From contig CAVRXL010000010.1 in assembly GCA_963725145.1 (NCBI GenBank), positions 558,001 through 622,000 of the forward strand: DNA of 64,000 nt, given 5' to 3'. The notes beneath the pieces were generated by a model. That model was not told the DNA's origin, searched no databases, and saw nothing but the letters and a program-made list of their open reading frames with translations. Below, in pieces: positions 34,725 through 45,400 of this stretch (the stretch's first letter is position 1; the number at the start of each line of letters is the position of its first letter). The stretch comes from DATAEE01 sp963725145 (GTDB taxonomy: Bacteria; Acidobacteriota; Vicinamibacteria; Vicinamibacterales; 2-12-FULL-66-21). A program made the translations under genes and the position numbers.

Positions 34725-37007
34725 ATGCCGGACGCTCACATGAGTCTGCCTGCAGCCGATAGCCCCGGTCTCACTCCGGCCATCAGCGGCGAGTCCGAAG
34801 TCCGCCGCCAGATGGCGGCGGCCGCGGGCCGCATCAAGCGGCTGAAACGCGTCGACCGCGTGGCCGTCGGTGTCATTACGTTCGGCGGCATCGCCGTCAT
34901 TTTGGCCGTGATCGGGATCCTGGTCTTCATCGGCGCCGAGGCCGTGCCGCTGTTTCGGCCGTCTTCGGCGACGCTCAAGGGCACGCTGCGCCCTGCTGAG
35001 AGCGTCGCGTCCGTGCCGATGGAGCGCTGGGCGCTCGGCAGTGACGACTTCGATCGATACGTCTACTTGCTCGAACCCTCGGGTCGCGTGATCTTCCTCA
35101 ACCGGGAGACAGGCGCGCAGGAGCTCACGTTCAGTCCGCCATCGCTTGCGGAAGCCACCGTCATCGCATCCTCACGATCGTTACTTGGAGACTTCGTCGC
35201 AGCGAGCACGACCGACGGACGCGTTGCGCTCCTGCAAATCCGGTTTGTCCCCGTCCACGGGGCCGAGGGGCTGACCGGCGTGAAGGTCGACGTGCGCGAG
35301 CGCGGCGCGGTGTCGATCGATCCCGCCCGGAGGCCAGCCGAGCGCGTGTCGTACCTCGAAGAAGGCGAGCGGAAGTTCGTCGCGGGACAGGTTTCACCGT
35401 CGGAGATCGCGCTCTGGTGGATCGATGAAGGCGCCGCCGAGCGGCGGGCCGTCGTCAGTGTCGCGAGCGGTGAAACGATTACGGCCGTCCGCGTCGGCCG
35501 CACCGGCACGGCCATCGCCGGCACCGACCGCGGGAAGGTGTATCACTGGCGGCTGGAGGAAGAGGCGACACTGACCGATGTGTCGCCCGTCAGCGACTCC
35601 GCGGTGACGGCGCTGGAGTACATGATCGGCAACAACACGTTCATCGCCGGCACGGCAGACGGGCGGCTGAGCGCGTGGTTCCGGGCCCCCGCGAATCTCG
35701 ACGGCGATTACGGCATGGTCCGCGCCGGGGAGTTCGAGCCGCAGGGTGCGCGTGTCACGGCGATTGCGGCGTCGACGCGTGACCGCACGTTTGCCACGGG
35801 GGGCGAAGACGGCCGCGTCGTCCTTCGACACCAGACGTCGAACCGCACGCTGACGCGCATCGCCGGCACGACGGCGGTGCAAGGGCTGGTCATGACCCCG
35901 AAGAGCGACGGGCTGCTCGTCGCCCGCGCCGGCGGTGACATCGACCGCATCGCGCTCTCGAACCGGCACCCGGAAGCGAGCCTGCACACGCTGTTCGGGA
36001 AGGTCTGGTACGAGGGCTACGCCGAACCGGAGTACGTCTGGCAGTCGACCGGCGCCACAGATGATTTCGAGCCAAAGATGAGCCTCGCTCCGCTCGTCTT
36101 CGGCACGATCAAGGGAACGTTCTACGCGCTGGTGTTCGCCATACCGCTCGCCGTGCTCGGCGCGCTCTACACGTCTCAGTTCGTGCACCCCTCCATCCGT
36201 GCGCGGGTCAAGCCGACGATCGAGATCATGGCGGCGCTGCCGAGCGTCGTGATCGGCTTCGTCGCGGGACTCTATCTGGCCTCGGTCGTTGAGCGGAATC
36301 TCGTGGCGATGATGCTGCTCGTCATCTTCCTTCCGCTTTTCGGGACCTCCGGATTCATGATCTGGAGCATCCTGCCGCACGGCCTGAAGCGCCGCGTGAG
36401 GGTAGGGGCCGAGCTGCTCCTGATCGTTCCGTTGCTGCTCGCTGCCGCGTGGCTGGCGTTCGCGCTCGCTCCTTTCGTGGAAACCTGGCTGTTCGCCGGC
36501 GACGCGCGCCAGTGGCTCTCGACGACGCTCGGCGTCACCTACGATCAACGCAACAGCCTCGTCGTCGGCCTGGCGATGGGATTCGCCGTCATCCCAATCA
36601 TCTTCACGATCTGCGAGGACGCGTTCGGCAGCGTGCCGTCGAACCTGGTGGCGGCGTCGCTGGCGATGGGGGCAAGCCGATGGCAGACCGCGGTCCGCGT
36701 CGTCCTGCCGACGGCCAGCCCGGGCGTCTTCTCGGCGATCATGGTCGGCTTCGGGCGTGCGGTGGGCGAGACGATGATCGTCCTCATGGCGACGGGCAAC
36801 ACGCCCATCATGGACTGGTCGATGTTCAACGGTTTCCGCACGCTCTCCGCGAATATCGCCGTCGAGATTCCTGAAGCGCCCCAGGGCGCGACGCTCTATC
36901 GCATTCTCTTTCTCTCGGCGGCCCTGCTCTTCGTCCTGACCTTCACCGTGAACACAGTGGCGGAGCTCGTTCGTCAGCGCCTCCGCGAGCGCTACAGGGC
37001 TCTGTGA
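34725..37007 (+). CDS. pstC: Phosphate ABC transporter permease PstC with large extracytoplasmic domain
   Basis: A 760-residue protein, about twice the size of E. coli PstC. One helix (~residues 45-70) precedes a ~370-residue periplasmic region built of propeller-like repeats (YLLEPSGRVIFLNRETGAQE, TAIAGTDRGKVYHWRLEEEA, TFIAGTADGRLSAWFRAPAN, TFATGGEDGRVVLRHQTSNR). The permease core (~455-755) has GTIKGTFYALVFAIPLAVLG, the EAA-like loop LVAASLAMGASRWQTAVRVV, and GFGRAVGETMIVLMATGNTP. Long PstC proteins of this kind also occur in Pseudomonas-type bacteria. Start at 34725 or 34740. Its TGA overlaps the pstA start (TGATG). Confidence 0.94.
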   Translation: MPDAHMSLPAADSPGLTPAISGESEVRRQMAAAAGRIKRLKRVDRVAVGVITFGGIAVILAVIGILVFIGAEAVPLFRPSSATLKGTLRPAESVASVPMERWALGSDDFDRYVYLLEPSGRVIFLNRETGAQELTFSPPSLAEATVIASSRSLLGDFVAASTTDGRVALLQIRFVPVHGAEGLTGVKVDVRERGAVSIDPARRPAERVSYLEEGERKFVAGQVSPSEIALWWIDEGAAERRAVVSVASGETITAVRVGRTGTAIAGTDRGKVYHWRLEEEATLTDVSPVSDSAVTALEYMIGNNTFIAGTADGRLSAWFRAPANLDGDYGMVRAGEFEPQGARVTAIAASTRDRTFATGGEDGRVVLRHQTSNRTLTRIAGTTAVQGLVMTPKSDGLLVARAGGDIDRIALSNRHPEASLHTLFGKVWYEGYAEPEYVWQSTGATDDFEPKMSLAPLVFGTIKGTFYALVFAIPLAVLGALYTSQFVHPSIRARVKPTIEIMAALPSVVIGFVAGLYLASVVERNLVAMMLLVIFLPLFGTSGFMIWSILPHGLKRRVRVGAELLLIVPLLLAAAWLAFALAPFVETWLFAGDARQWLSTTLGVTYDQRNSLVVGLAMGFAVIPIIFTICEDAFGSVPSNLVAASLAMGASRWQTAVRVVLPTASPGVFSAIMVGFGRAVGETMIVLMATGNTPIMDWSMFNGFRTLSANIAVEIPEAPQGATLYRILFLSAALLFVLTFTVNTVAELVRQRLRERYRAL

Positions 37008-38644
37008 TGACGTTCCGTGAGATTCTCCGGCGCGGCGATCCGGCGATCTGGTTCACGGGCACGGGGCTCGGCATCTGCCTGCTGATGATCACCGGGATGA
37101 TCGGCCTGATCCTCGTCAACGGTCTCGGCTTCTTCTGGCCGAGGCCGGTGAACAGACTGACGCTCGCCGACGGCACGACGGTTCTCGGCGAGGTCGTGGC
37201 TCGTGAGGCGGGCGTGCGCCATGGCGCCGACGAGCGCCAGCCGGACCGCGTTCAGGTCAAGGTCGCCAACCGCGATCTGTTCGGTGCCGATTTCAGGTGG
37301 ATAGACGAGCCGCAGATCAAGGAGCGAAGCGTGCCGTCGGAGGCCATCTACGTCGAGCGGCGCGAGTACGGCCCGTTCATCGGCGTTCCCGTCCGGCTCA
37401 CCGAAGGGGACAGGGAGCTCGCAAAGGGGCCCGACGCCGTCTGGCAGGCGCTGCGGCCGCTCATCGACAAAGCAGACGACGACCGCGCCCGGATTCGAGA
37501 GATCGAGAGCGACGAGATTGGCCCCATCAACGCCGCGATCGAGGAGGAGCGTCTCGCGGTGCGGGCGGCCGAGCTGAATGCCGCGCGCGGAGCGACCGTC
37601 GACATCCCGACCGCCCGCGCTGGGTCAGAGCAACGCCTGTCGCAGCTCAAGGAGGAATACGCGGCGGCGGAAACCCGCCTGGCCGAACTGGTCGAACAGG
37701 CCTCGCGGACCCATGTCACGCTGGCCGCCGCCGACGGAACGGAGAAAGAGCTCGCGACGATCGACATCTTCCGCGCGTACATGCCCAATCAGCTGTCGTC
37801 CCCCGGCCGGGCGCGGGTCTACGCGGGGCGCCTCTGGGAGTTCCTGTCGGGCGACCCGCGGGAATCGAACACCGAGGGCGGGATTTTCCCGGCGATCTTC
37901 GGCACGGTCATGATGGTGATTCTCATGAGTCTCCTCGCCGTGCCGTTCGGCGTGCTCGCGGCGCTGTACCTCCGGGAGTATGCCAAACAGGGCGTTCTCG
38001 TCCGCCTCGTTCGTATCGGCGTCAACAACCTGGCTGGCGTGCCATCGATCGTGTTCGGGGTCTTCGGGCTTGGCTTCTTCGTGTATTTCCTAGGCGGGGC
38101 CATCGATCAGGCGTTCTTTCCAGAACGTCTCCCGACGCCGACCTTCGGCACGGGAGGCATCCTCTGGGCGTCGCTGACGCTCGGGCTTCTCACCGTGCCC
38201 GTCGTCATCGTTGCATCGGAAGAGGCGCTGGCGGCCGTTCCGCGCTCGATGAGGGAAGCGTCGCTGGCGACGGGCGCCACGAAGTTCCAGACGATTCTGC
38301 GCGTGGTGCTGCCGGCGGCGGCGCCCGGCATTCTGACGGGGTTGATTCTCGCGATGGCCCGGGGGGCGGGTGAAGTCGCGCCGCTGATGATCACGGGGGT
38401 CGTCAAGCTCGCGCCGGACATGCCGCTCGACGGCATTGCGCCGTTCCTGCACCTCGAGCGTAAATTCATGCACCTCGGCTACCACATCTACGACGTCGGG
38501 TTCCAGAGCCCGAACGTGGAGGCGGCCAAGCCGATGGTGTACGCCACGACGATCCTGTTGCTGATTATCGTCATCGCGCTGAATCTGACCGCCATCATCG
38601 TGCGCAATCACCTGCGCAAGCGGTATCAGACGTCGGCTTTTTAA
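37007..38644 (+). CDS. pstA: Phosphate ABC transporter permease PstA with coiled-coil insertion
   Basis: A 545-residue inner-membrane subunit starting MTFREILRRGDPAIWFTGTG. After the first helix, a ~240-residue insertion has GLGFFWPRPVNRLTLADGTT and a heptad-rich coiled coil (~residues 150-230). The permease core (~295-545) has GTVMMVILMSLLAVPFGVLA, the EAA loop REASLATGATKFQTILRVVL and GEVAPLMITGVV. The insertion matches that of long PstA proteins paired with long PstC. It forms the channel with PstC. Confidence 0.94.
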   Translation: MTFREILRRGDPAIWFTGTGLGICLLMITGMIGLILVNGLGFFWPRPVNRLTLADGTTVLGEVVAREAGVRHGADERQPDRVQVKVANRDLFGADFRWIDEPQIKERSVPSEAIYVERREYGPFIGVPVRLTEGDRELAKGPDAVWQALRPLIDKADDDRARIREIESDEIGPINAAIEEERLAVRAAELNAARGATVDIPTARAGSEQRLSQLKEEYAAAETRLAELVEQASRTHVTLAAADGTEKELATIDIFRAYMPNQLSSPGRARVYAGRLWEFLSGDPRESNTEGGIFPAIFGTVMMVILMSLLAVPFGVLAALYLREYAKQGVLVRLVRIGVNNLAGVPSIVFGVFGLGFFVYFLGGAIDQAFFPERLPTPTFGTGGILWASLTLGLLTVPVVIVASEEALAAVPRSMREASLATGATKFQTILRVVLPAAAPGILTGLILAMARGAGEVAPLMITGVVKLAPDMPLDGIAPFLHLERKFMHLGYHIYDVGFQSPNVEAAKPMVYATTILLLIIVIALNLTAIIVRNHLRKRYQTSAF

Positions 38645-38697
38645 CCGTGGGCACTGCAATGGCGAGTGGGACTGACATCGAGACAGGAGCCGATCAC

Positions 38698-39540
38698 ATG
38701 ACCGAGTCCACCGCGCCGAGGCGCGACGGTCCGCTCATCAAGACCGACGTCCAGTTCGTGCCCGCCGAGACAACGACGACGGGGCTGCCCCCCGCCATCG
38801 TCATCCGGGATGCGAACCTGTTCTATGGCACCGCCCAGGCGCTCTACGACATCACGATGGACATCCAGGCGAAGCAGGTGACCGCGTTCATCGGTCCGTC
38901 GGGGTGTGGAAAATCGACGCTGCTGCGCTGCCTCAACCGGATGAACGATCTCATCGACAACGTGCGAATCACGGGGGCGTTCAACGTGCACGGACAGGAC
39001 CTCTATGCCCACACCACCGACGTCATCGAGGTGCGGCGGCGAATCGGCATGGTGTTCCAGAAGTCCAACCCGCTGCCGAAGTCGATCTACGAGAACGTGG
39101 TGTACGGCCTCAGGATCGCCGGCATCAAGAACAAGGCCACGCTCGATGAGGCGTGCGAGCGGAGCCTCAGGGGCGCGGCGCTCTGGGACGAGGTGAAGGA
39201 CCGGTTGAACGAGAGCGGTCTGTCGCTGTCCGGCGGCCAGATGCAGCGGCTGTGCATCGCGCGGGCCATCGCCATCGAGCCGGAGATCATCCTGATGGAC
39301 GAACCGTGCTCTGCGCTGGATCCGATTGCCACGCTGAAGGTCGAAGAGCTGATCTTTTCCCTGAAGACGCAGTTCACCATCGTCATCGTCACCCACAACC
39401 TGCAGCAGGCGGCGCGGGTCTCCGACAAGACGGCCTTTTTCTGGCTAGGACGTCTCGTGGAATACAGCGCAACGCAGGAACTCTTTACGAACCCCGCGCA
39501 GAAGCACACGAACGACTACATCACGGGGAGATTCGGCTGA
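38698..39540 (+). CDS. pstB: Phosphate ABC transporter ATPase PstB
   Basis: A 280-residue ATPase. The start at 38698 follows AGGAG at 38684-38688; the longer frame adds 17 residues. Walker A is FIGPSGCGKSTLLRCLNRMN, the Q-loop VFQKSNPLPKSIYENVVYG, the signature LSGGQMQRLCIARAIA, Walker B EIILMDEPCSALDP, and the H-loop IVIVTHNLQQAARVSD. It powers PstCA. Its stop overlaps the phoU start. Confidence 0.97.
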   Translation: MTESTAPRRDGPLIKTDVQFVPAETTTTGLPPAIVIRDANLFYGTAQALYDITMDIQAKQVTAFIGPSGCGKSTLLRCLNRMNDLIDNVRITGAFNVHGQDLYAHTTDVIEVRRRIGMVFQKSNPLPKSIYENVVYGLRIAGIKNKATLDEACERSLRGAALWDEVKDRLNESGLSLSGGQMQRLCIARAIAIEPEIILMDEPCSALDPIATLKVEELIFSLKTQFTIVIVTHNLQQAARVSDKTAFFWLGRLVEYSATQELFTNPAQKHTNDYITGRFG

Positions 39541-40211
39541 TGGAGCGCCATTTTCACGAGGAGCTTCGGGCCCTGACCAGTCGAGTGGCCGACCTGGGTG
39601 CGCTCGTCGAGTCGCGCACCCGCGACGCCCTGACCGCGCTCGCCGAGCGACGTTCGGATCTGGCGGTTCAAGTGGCGTCGGGCGACGCCGCCGTCAACCA
39701 GCTCGAGCTCGAGATCGACGACCTCTGTATCAAGTTTCTGGCGACCCAGAGCCCCGTTGCGTCGGACCTCCGGCTCGTCCGATCCGTGCTCAAGGTGATT
39801 ACGGACCTCGAGCGTGTCGGCGACCAGGCGGTCAACATGGGGCACACGATCATGGGCCTGCACACACAGCCGCCGCTGCGGCCTATTCTCGACGTCGGAC
39901 TTCTCGGCGAGACCGCGGTGCAGATGCTGCATGACTCCGTCAAGGCGTTCGTGACGCAGGACGTGGCGCTCGGCCAGTCCGTGCTCGAGCGCGACGACCG
40001 CGCCGACGCGCTGCGTGATTCGATCTTCCGGGTCCTCCTGACCCACATGATGGCGGACCCCGGCGCCATCGAGCGTGCGCTCGGCCTGATCCTCGTCAGC
40101 CGCTGCCTCGAGCGCATCGCCGATCACGCGACGAACATTGCCGAAGAAACCACCTTCGCGGTGGAGGGGCGGGTGATCCGGCATCAGGGAGGCGCCCTGA
40201 CGACGGAGTGA
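39540..40211 (+). CDS. phoU: Phosphate-uptake regulator PhoU
   Basis: A 223-residue, all-helical protein of two PhoU repeats. The ATG at 39540 overlaps the pstB stop (TGATG). MERHFHEELRALTSRVADLG, QLELEIDDLCIKFLATQSPV, DLRLVRSVLKVITDLERVGD and the second repeat LGLILVSRCLERIADHATNI show the metal-binding E/DxxxD patterns. It links PstSCAB to control of phosphate uptake; no phoB/phoR is in the window. Its stop directly abuts the stop of ppk1 (TGATCA). Confidence 0.96.
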   Translation: MERHFHEELRALTSRVADLGALVESRTRDALTALAERRSDLAVQVASGDAAVNQLELEIDDLCIKFLATQSPVASDLRLVRSVLKVITDLERVGDQAVNMGHTIMGLHTQPPLRPILDVGLLGETAVQMLHDSVKAFVTQDVALGQSVLERDDRADALRDSIFRVLLTHMMADPGAIERALGLILVSRCLERIADHATNIAEETTFAVEGRVIRHQGGALTTE

Positions 40212-42398
40212 TCAGAGCTCCTGGCTCAGGCGGACGCGCGTGAGATCCATGAGCGTCCAGTGCGTCCCGAGACCCTCGGGGCCGTCGGTTGCCCGCGCCG
40301 TGGGGTGCAGCGGCGTATAGCTGCCGTCGCTGTTCATCTGCCAGGCCTGACGTCGATCCCTCAGCGAAACGTCCAGAATCTCCCAGAGTCGCTCGCGCGC
40401 GGTTCGCGCCGACACCGGTGCGACGACCTCCACGCGGTTCGAGAGGTTCCGGACCATCCAGTCCGCCGATCCGATCAGGAACTCACCCTCCAGCGGGTCG
40501 GCCTTGCCCGCGCTGAAATAGAAGATGCGCGAGTGCTCGAGGAACCTGCCGATGATGGATCGAATGCGGATCGACTCGCTGAAGCCCGGGACGCCAGGCC
40601 GCAGACAGCAGAATCCCCGGATGATGAGATCGATCGGCACGCCGGCCCTCGAGGCGTCGCACAGCGCGGTGATCATCGCCGGATCTTCCAGCTGATTCAT
40701 CTTGACGATGATGCGCGCGGGGCGGCCGGCACGTCGATGCTCGATCTCGCGCGCGATCAAATCCAGGAACTGCTGCCGCATGCTCGTGGGCGCGACGAAC
40801 AGCCTCCTGAACGCCGGCATCTCGGACCGGCCGGTGAGGTGGTGGAACAGATTGACCACGTCGGCCGTGAGCGCTCGATCGCAGGTCAGCAGCCCGACGT
40901 CGGTGTACATCCGCGCCGTGCGTACGTGATAGTTGCCGGTGCCGATGTGCGCGTAGCTGCGGAGGCCCCCGGCCTCTTTGCGCACGACGAGCGCGATCTT
41001 CGCGTGGGTCTTCAGGTTCAGATCGCTCACCGTGACGTGGGCGCCGGCGTGCTCGAGCTCGGATGCCCAGTGCAGATTGCGTTCCTCGTCGAAACGCGCC
41101 TTCAGCTCGATGACGCAGGCGACCTGTTTGCCGGCCTCCGCCGCCTTGATCAATGAACGAACGAAGGTCGTGTCGTCACCCAATCGGTAAACGGTCATTT
41201 TGATTGCGACGGTACGTGGATCGTTGGCGGCCGTCTTGATGAGCCTGTCGACGCTGTCATCGAAGCTGTCGTACGGGTGATGGACGAACAGGTCGCCGGC
41301 CTGCAGAACGTCGAAGATTGACGTCCCGTCGGCAAGACGCGGCGGCGTGGTCGGCGTCCACGGGGCGTCGCGAAGCTCGGGCACGTTCAGCCCTGCGATC
41401 TCGAACAGGCTCGCGTAGTCGAGCTCTCCCGGAGACTCGTAGACGTCCTGCGGGGTCAGCTTGAAGCGCGCCTGCAGCATCTCTCGAATCCGGTCGTCGG
41501 CATTGGCCGAGAATTCCAGCCGCACGGCCGGCTCGAACCGCCGCTGCCGGATCTGTTCTCTGACCGCTTCACGAACGCCCAGATCCTCCTCGTCGTCCAG
41601 CTCGACCTCGGCATCGCGCGTCAGGCGGAACAGCGTCGGCGAGGTCAGCCGCATGCCCGGATAGAGCTTGTGCGCGTTCTCCCGAATGACCTCGTGCAGC
41701 CGGACGAACACCCGCTCTCCCGGCGGGACGTCGGCAGCCACCGGCACCCACTGGGCGAGCTCGGACGGCACCTTGACCCGCGCCTCCACCACCTCGCCCT
41801 TGCGCTCGTCGTGCAGGAGAAATGCGAGCGAGAGCGATCGGTTGGAGAAGAACGGAAACGGCTGCGACGGATGGATCACGAGCGGCGTCAGCGCCGCGGA
41901 TACTTCCGCGTCGAAGTATTCGCCGAGCTCCTGCTGCTGGGCCACACTCAGCTCTTCCCACCGACGCAGGTGAAGGCCGTAGCGTGAGAGCTCCGGCACG
42001 ATGCAACTCAGGAAATACTGCGCCTGGGCCTGCAGCATGGGCTGGAGGCGACCGCGAATCTGGCCGATGAACTGCTGCCGGTCGGGCGTGGCCCCCTCGC
42101 GCAGGATGGCCATCCGCTTCATGAAAAATTCGTCGAGGTTGGAGGTGAAGATCGCGAGAAACTTGGCCCGCTCCAGCAGCGGCGTGCGCTCGTCGAGCGC
42201 TTCGGCGAGCACCCGGCGGTTGAACTCCAGCCAGCTCAGGTCTCGATCGATCCAGACGCTTGCGACTGGCGCGTCCTTGGCCGCGGCCAATGGCGCGGCG
42301 TCCGTCGATAGCAGCCCGGCGTCGAACCCCTCCCGTAGAGCGACCGACCGAGGCGCGTCCTCGACCGGAGTCACGCCGGAAGCAACGGTCTCATCCAT
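40212..42398 (-). CDS. ppk1: Polyphosphate kinase 1
   Basis: A 728-residue enzyme that polymerises the gamma-phosphate of ATP into polyphosphate. Domains in order: N (RDLSWLEFNRRVLAEALDER, FLAIFTSNLDEFFMKRM), head, C1 and C2. The catalytic His lies in LRSYAHIGTGNYHVRTARMY; the second conserved region is IRSIIGRFLEHSRIFYFSAG with IGSADWMVRNLSNRVE. Length is normal. It is convergent with phoU, placing phosphate storage next to uptake. Confidence 0.97.
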   Translation of the reverse strand: MDETVASGVTPVEDAPRSVALREGFDAGLLSTDAAPLAAAKDAPVASVWIDRDLSWLEFNRRVLAEALDERTPLLERAKFLAIFTSNLDEFFMKRMAILREGATPDRQQFIGQIRGRLQPMLQAQAQYFLSCIVPELSRYGLHLRRWEELSVAQQQELGEYFDAEVSAALTPLVIHPSQPFPFFSNRSLSLAFLLHDERKGEVVEARVKVPSELAQWVPVAADVPPGERVFVRLHEVIRENAHKLYPGMRLTSPTLFRLTRDAEVELDDEEDLGVREAVREQIRQRRFEPAVRLEFSANADDRIREMLQARFKLTPQDVYESPGELDYASLFEIAGLNVPELRDAPWTPTTPPRLADGTSIFDVLQAGDLFVHHPYDSFDDSVDRLIKTAANDPRTVAIKMTVYRLGDDTTFVRSLIKAAEAGKQVACVIELKARFDEERNLHWASELEHAGAHVTVSDLNLKTHAKIALVVRKEAGGLRSYAHIGTGNYHVRTARMYTDVGLLTCDRALTADVVNLFHHLTGRSEMPAFRRLFVAPTSMRQQFLDLIAREIEHRRAGRPARIIVKMNQLEDPAMITALCDASRAGVPIDLIIRGFCCLRPGVPGFSESIRIRSIIGRFLEHSRIFYFSAGKADPLEGEFLIGSADWMVRNLSNRVEVVAPVSARTARERLWEILDVSLRDRRQAWQMNSDGSYTPLHPTARATDGPEGLGTHWTLMDLTRVRLSQEL

Positions 42399-42457
42399 GA
42401 GCCCGTTCCTATACTACGGCGCTGTAACTATTCGATGACCGTCTCGAACCAGGCCTC

Positions 42458-45400
42458 CTATTTTCTGGCGCCGGGGGCCGACGTGGTCGTGGGGGCCTCT
42501 TTGCGCTCCTGTTCCCAGTAGAACGGCTTCCGCTTCCTCGGATGATTCCCGATCTCGTCCATGGTCGCCGCGTCGTACAGGCGGCCGTTCAGCATCACCA
42601 TGTTGACGGAGTCCGTGTTGCGGACGTTCTCGAGCGGGTTCAGGTCGAGCACGATCAGATCGGCGAGCTTTCCCTTCTCGAGCGAGCCCAGCTCGGCCTC
42701 GAGGCCCAGGTACGTCGCACCGTTGATTGTCGCGGCGCGAAGCGTTTCCACCGGGCTCAGCCCGCCTTGCGCGAGCATCCAGGTCTCCCAGTGCGCGCCG
42801 AGGCCCTGAAGCTGGCCGTGAGCCCCCATCTGAATCGATCCGCCCGCGTCGGCGATCTGCTTCGCTCCTTTGGCGATGAGGACGTGGTTGAAGTCGTCCT
42901 CGTCCGCCATGGTCCGGCGGCGCGAGCGCGGCACCACGACGTCCGCGGGAACGAACGTGAGCAGCCGCTGGTTCTTCCAGACGTCGCTGTGCTGGTACCA
43001 GTAGTACTCGCCAGACAGCCCGCCGTAGCCGACGATGAGCGTCGGCGTGTAGCCGGACTTGCTCTTGGCGAAGAGCGTGACGACGTCCTTGTAAATACGG
43101 GGAACCGGGAGTGAGTGCTCGACGCCGGTGTGGCCGTCGACGACATGCGTGAGATTCATGTAGAGCAGCGAGCCCCCTTCGGGCACGACCATCATCTGGA
43201 GCTCGCGCGCAGCCTTGATGATCATCTGCCGCGCGTCGCGGCGCTGCTGGTTGTAGCTCTTGACGCTGAAGCCGCCGACCGCTTTCAGGCGACGGAGGTG
43301 CGACAGCGCATCGTCATAGGTGTCGACCACCGCTTTGAAGGGCGTCTCGGCGCCGTAGAGGATCGTGCCCGTCGAGTACAGCCGCGGCCCGAGCTTTCTG
43401 CCGGCCCGTATGAGCTCGGAGTTCGTGAAGACGGTCTCCGTGTCGTTCGACGGATCGTGCGACGTCGTGACGCCGTACGCGAGGTTGGCGACGAGCGGCC
43501 AGGAAGCCTCCGCCAGCAGGCCGTCGTTCTCGCCGCCGACGTGCGCGTGGACGTCGATGAGCCCCGGCATGACGGTCTTGCCGCGCGCATCGATCCGTTT
43601 GGCCCCCGCCGGAACGCTGACCGAGCCCGACGGCCCAACCGCGACGATGCGGTTGCCCTCGACGACGATCGTGCCGTTCTCGATGACGTCAGCATTATTT
43701 CCAGCTCGCGGGGCCCCACCCCCGCTCGCACGCGCTCCGCGACTCGCTTCGCTCGCGCTTCGCGCGGGCTCAGGGCTGCTCATCGTGATGATTCGCGCCC
43801 CGACGATCGCGAGCGATCCCGTCGGAAGGTCGCTCTTCACGGTGAACCCGATCGGGACGCCTTTTGCTTCAAGCTCGGCCGGCTTTTCGGCGCCGGCCAG
43901 GAACCCGAACGTCTGGGCCAGGTCGCGCGTGAAGTACTCGGGCCCGAGCGACCAATGGACCTGGCGGCCGTCGCCGGACCAGTGAATCGAGAAGCCGGCG
44001 TCACGCGAGATCTGCGCGACGGGGAAGCTGGTCCCTTTCGGCGCGAGATCGATCGGCCGCCCGGACCGCGGGAACGCCGCGACGTAGGCGTGCCACCGCT
44101 CCGCGAACGCGACGTACTTGCCGTCGTTGGAAGGCTCGATCTGCGTCGCGTTGTCGGATTGGAGGTGGACGATCTCATCGCTGCCGTCCACTTCGAGGCT
44201 CGCGAGGACGAACTTCTCGCCGCGCCGCTCGCGGAAGTAGATCCGCTTCCCTGTGTGATCGAACTGCGGCCGGGATCCGGCCTCGCGCACGAGCGATGGC
44301 GGCCCCGTCCCATCGGCGCTGACAACGTAGATGCCAGGGTCGCCCGCATGGGTAATCCCGCGGATGCCGTCCGGCGACGTTCTGCGATATACGATCTGCT
44401 TCCCGTCGGGTGAGAACGACGGCTCGACGTAGTGCCCGGGTTGCGCGATGACATCGCGCGCGCCAGACCCATCCACCCGGACCGCGCGGATGCGGCCCAG
44501 GTTGGCGTCGTTCCAGGCCGCGAAGACGATCCACTGGCCGTCGGGCGAGAAGCGGGGATCGGATTCCATCCAGGTTCCAGAGGTTCCAGAGGTTCCGGTG
44601 AGCACGCGCGGCTCGCCGGTCGGCATCGGCTTGACGTAGATCCGGCCGAGCGCGCTGTATGCGGCGAGCTTGCCGTCGGGGGACGTCGTGACGTCGCGCA
44701 GCATGCGGACGGTAAGATCGTCGGAGTGGACCTTCTGCGGAAAGCGCACCGCGTCGTTGACCGCCTGTTCGACTTTGACAGTGAAGGGGATCTGGACGCC
44801 CGCGACCAGGCCGGAGGGGCCGGTCTTAAGACCGGCCCCTCCATTCAGATCAACCTTCCAGATCTTTCCCTCGCCCCAGATCACAATCGCGCGGCTGTCC
44901 GGCGTCCATGAGTACTGAGCGTACACACCGTGGATCGCCCACGCCTCCTGGAGGTCCTTGTCGAGATGGTCGAACACCGGCCACTCGCGGCCGGTTGCCA
45001 GCTCGCGGAGAAAAAGAAGGCTCTTCGTGTCCACGCGGCGGACGAAGGCGAGATACTTCCCGTCGGGCGACGGCAGCGGAGCGATCGATCCGCCCGGCCG
45101 GTTGACGAGCGTCCGTTCCTTGCCGGTCGTCAGATCCCGTCGGATGATCGCGTAGATGACGCCGTAAGGGTCCTTGTTGTATTCGAAGTTCTGCCCGGGC
45201 GTGACGTCCTTGCTGTAATAAAGGTAGCGGCCGTCGCGCGAGACCGCCGGCTCGCCCGCATCCTTCTGGAAGCTCACCTTCTCGGTGACCTGGACGCCGT
45301 CCGAGCCGCTCGAGTGGAACATCCAGATCTCGCCGGCGCCCAGCGAGCGCTCGCGCACGAAGTGGCGCCGCGCGAAGATGTACTGCCCGTCGGGCGACCA

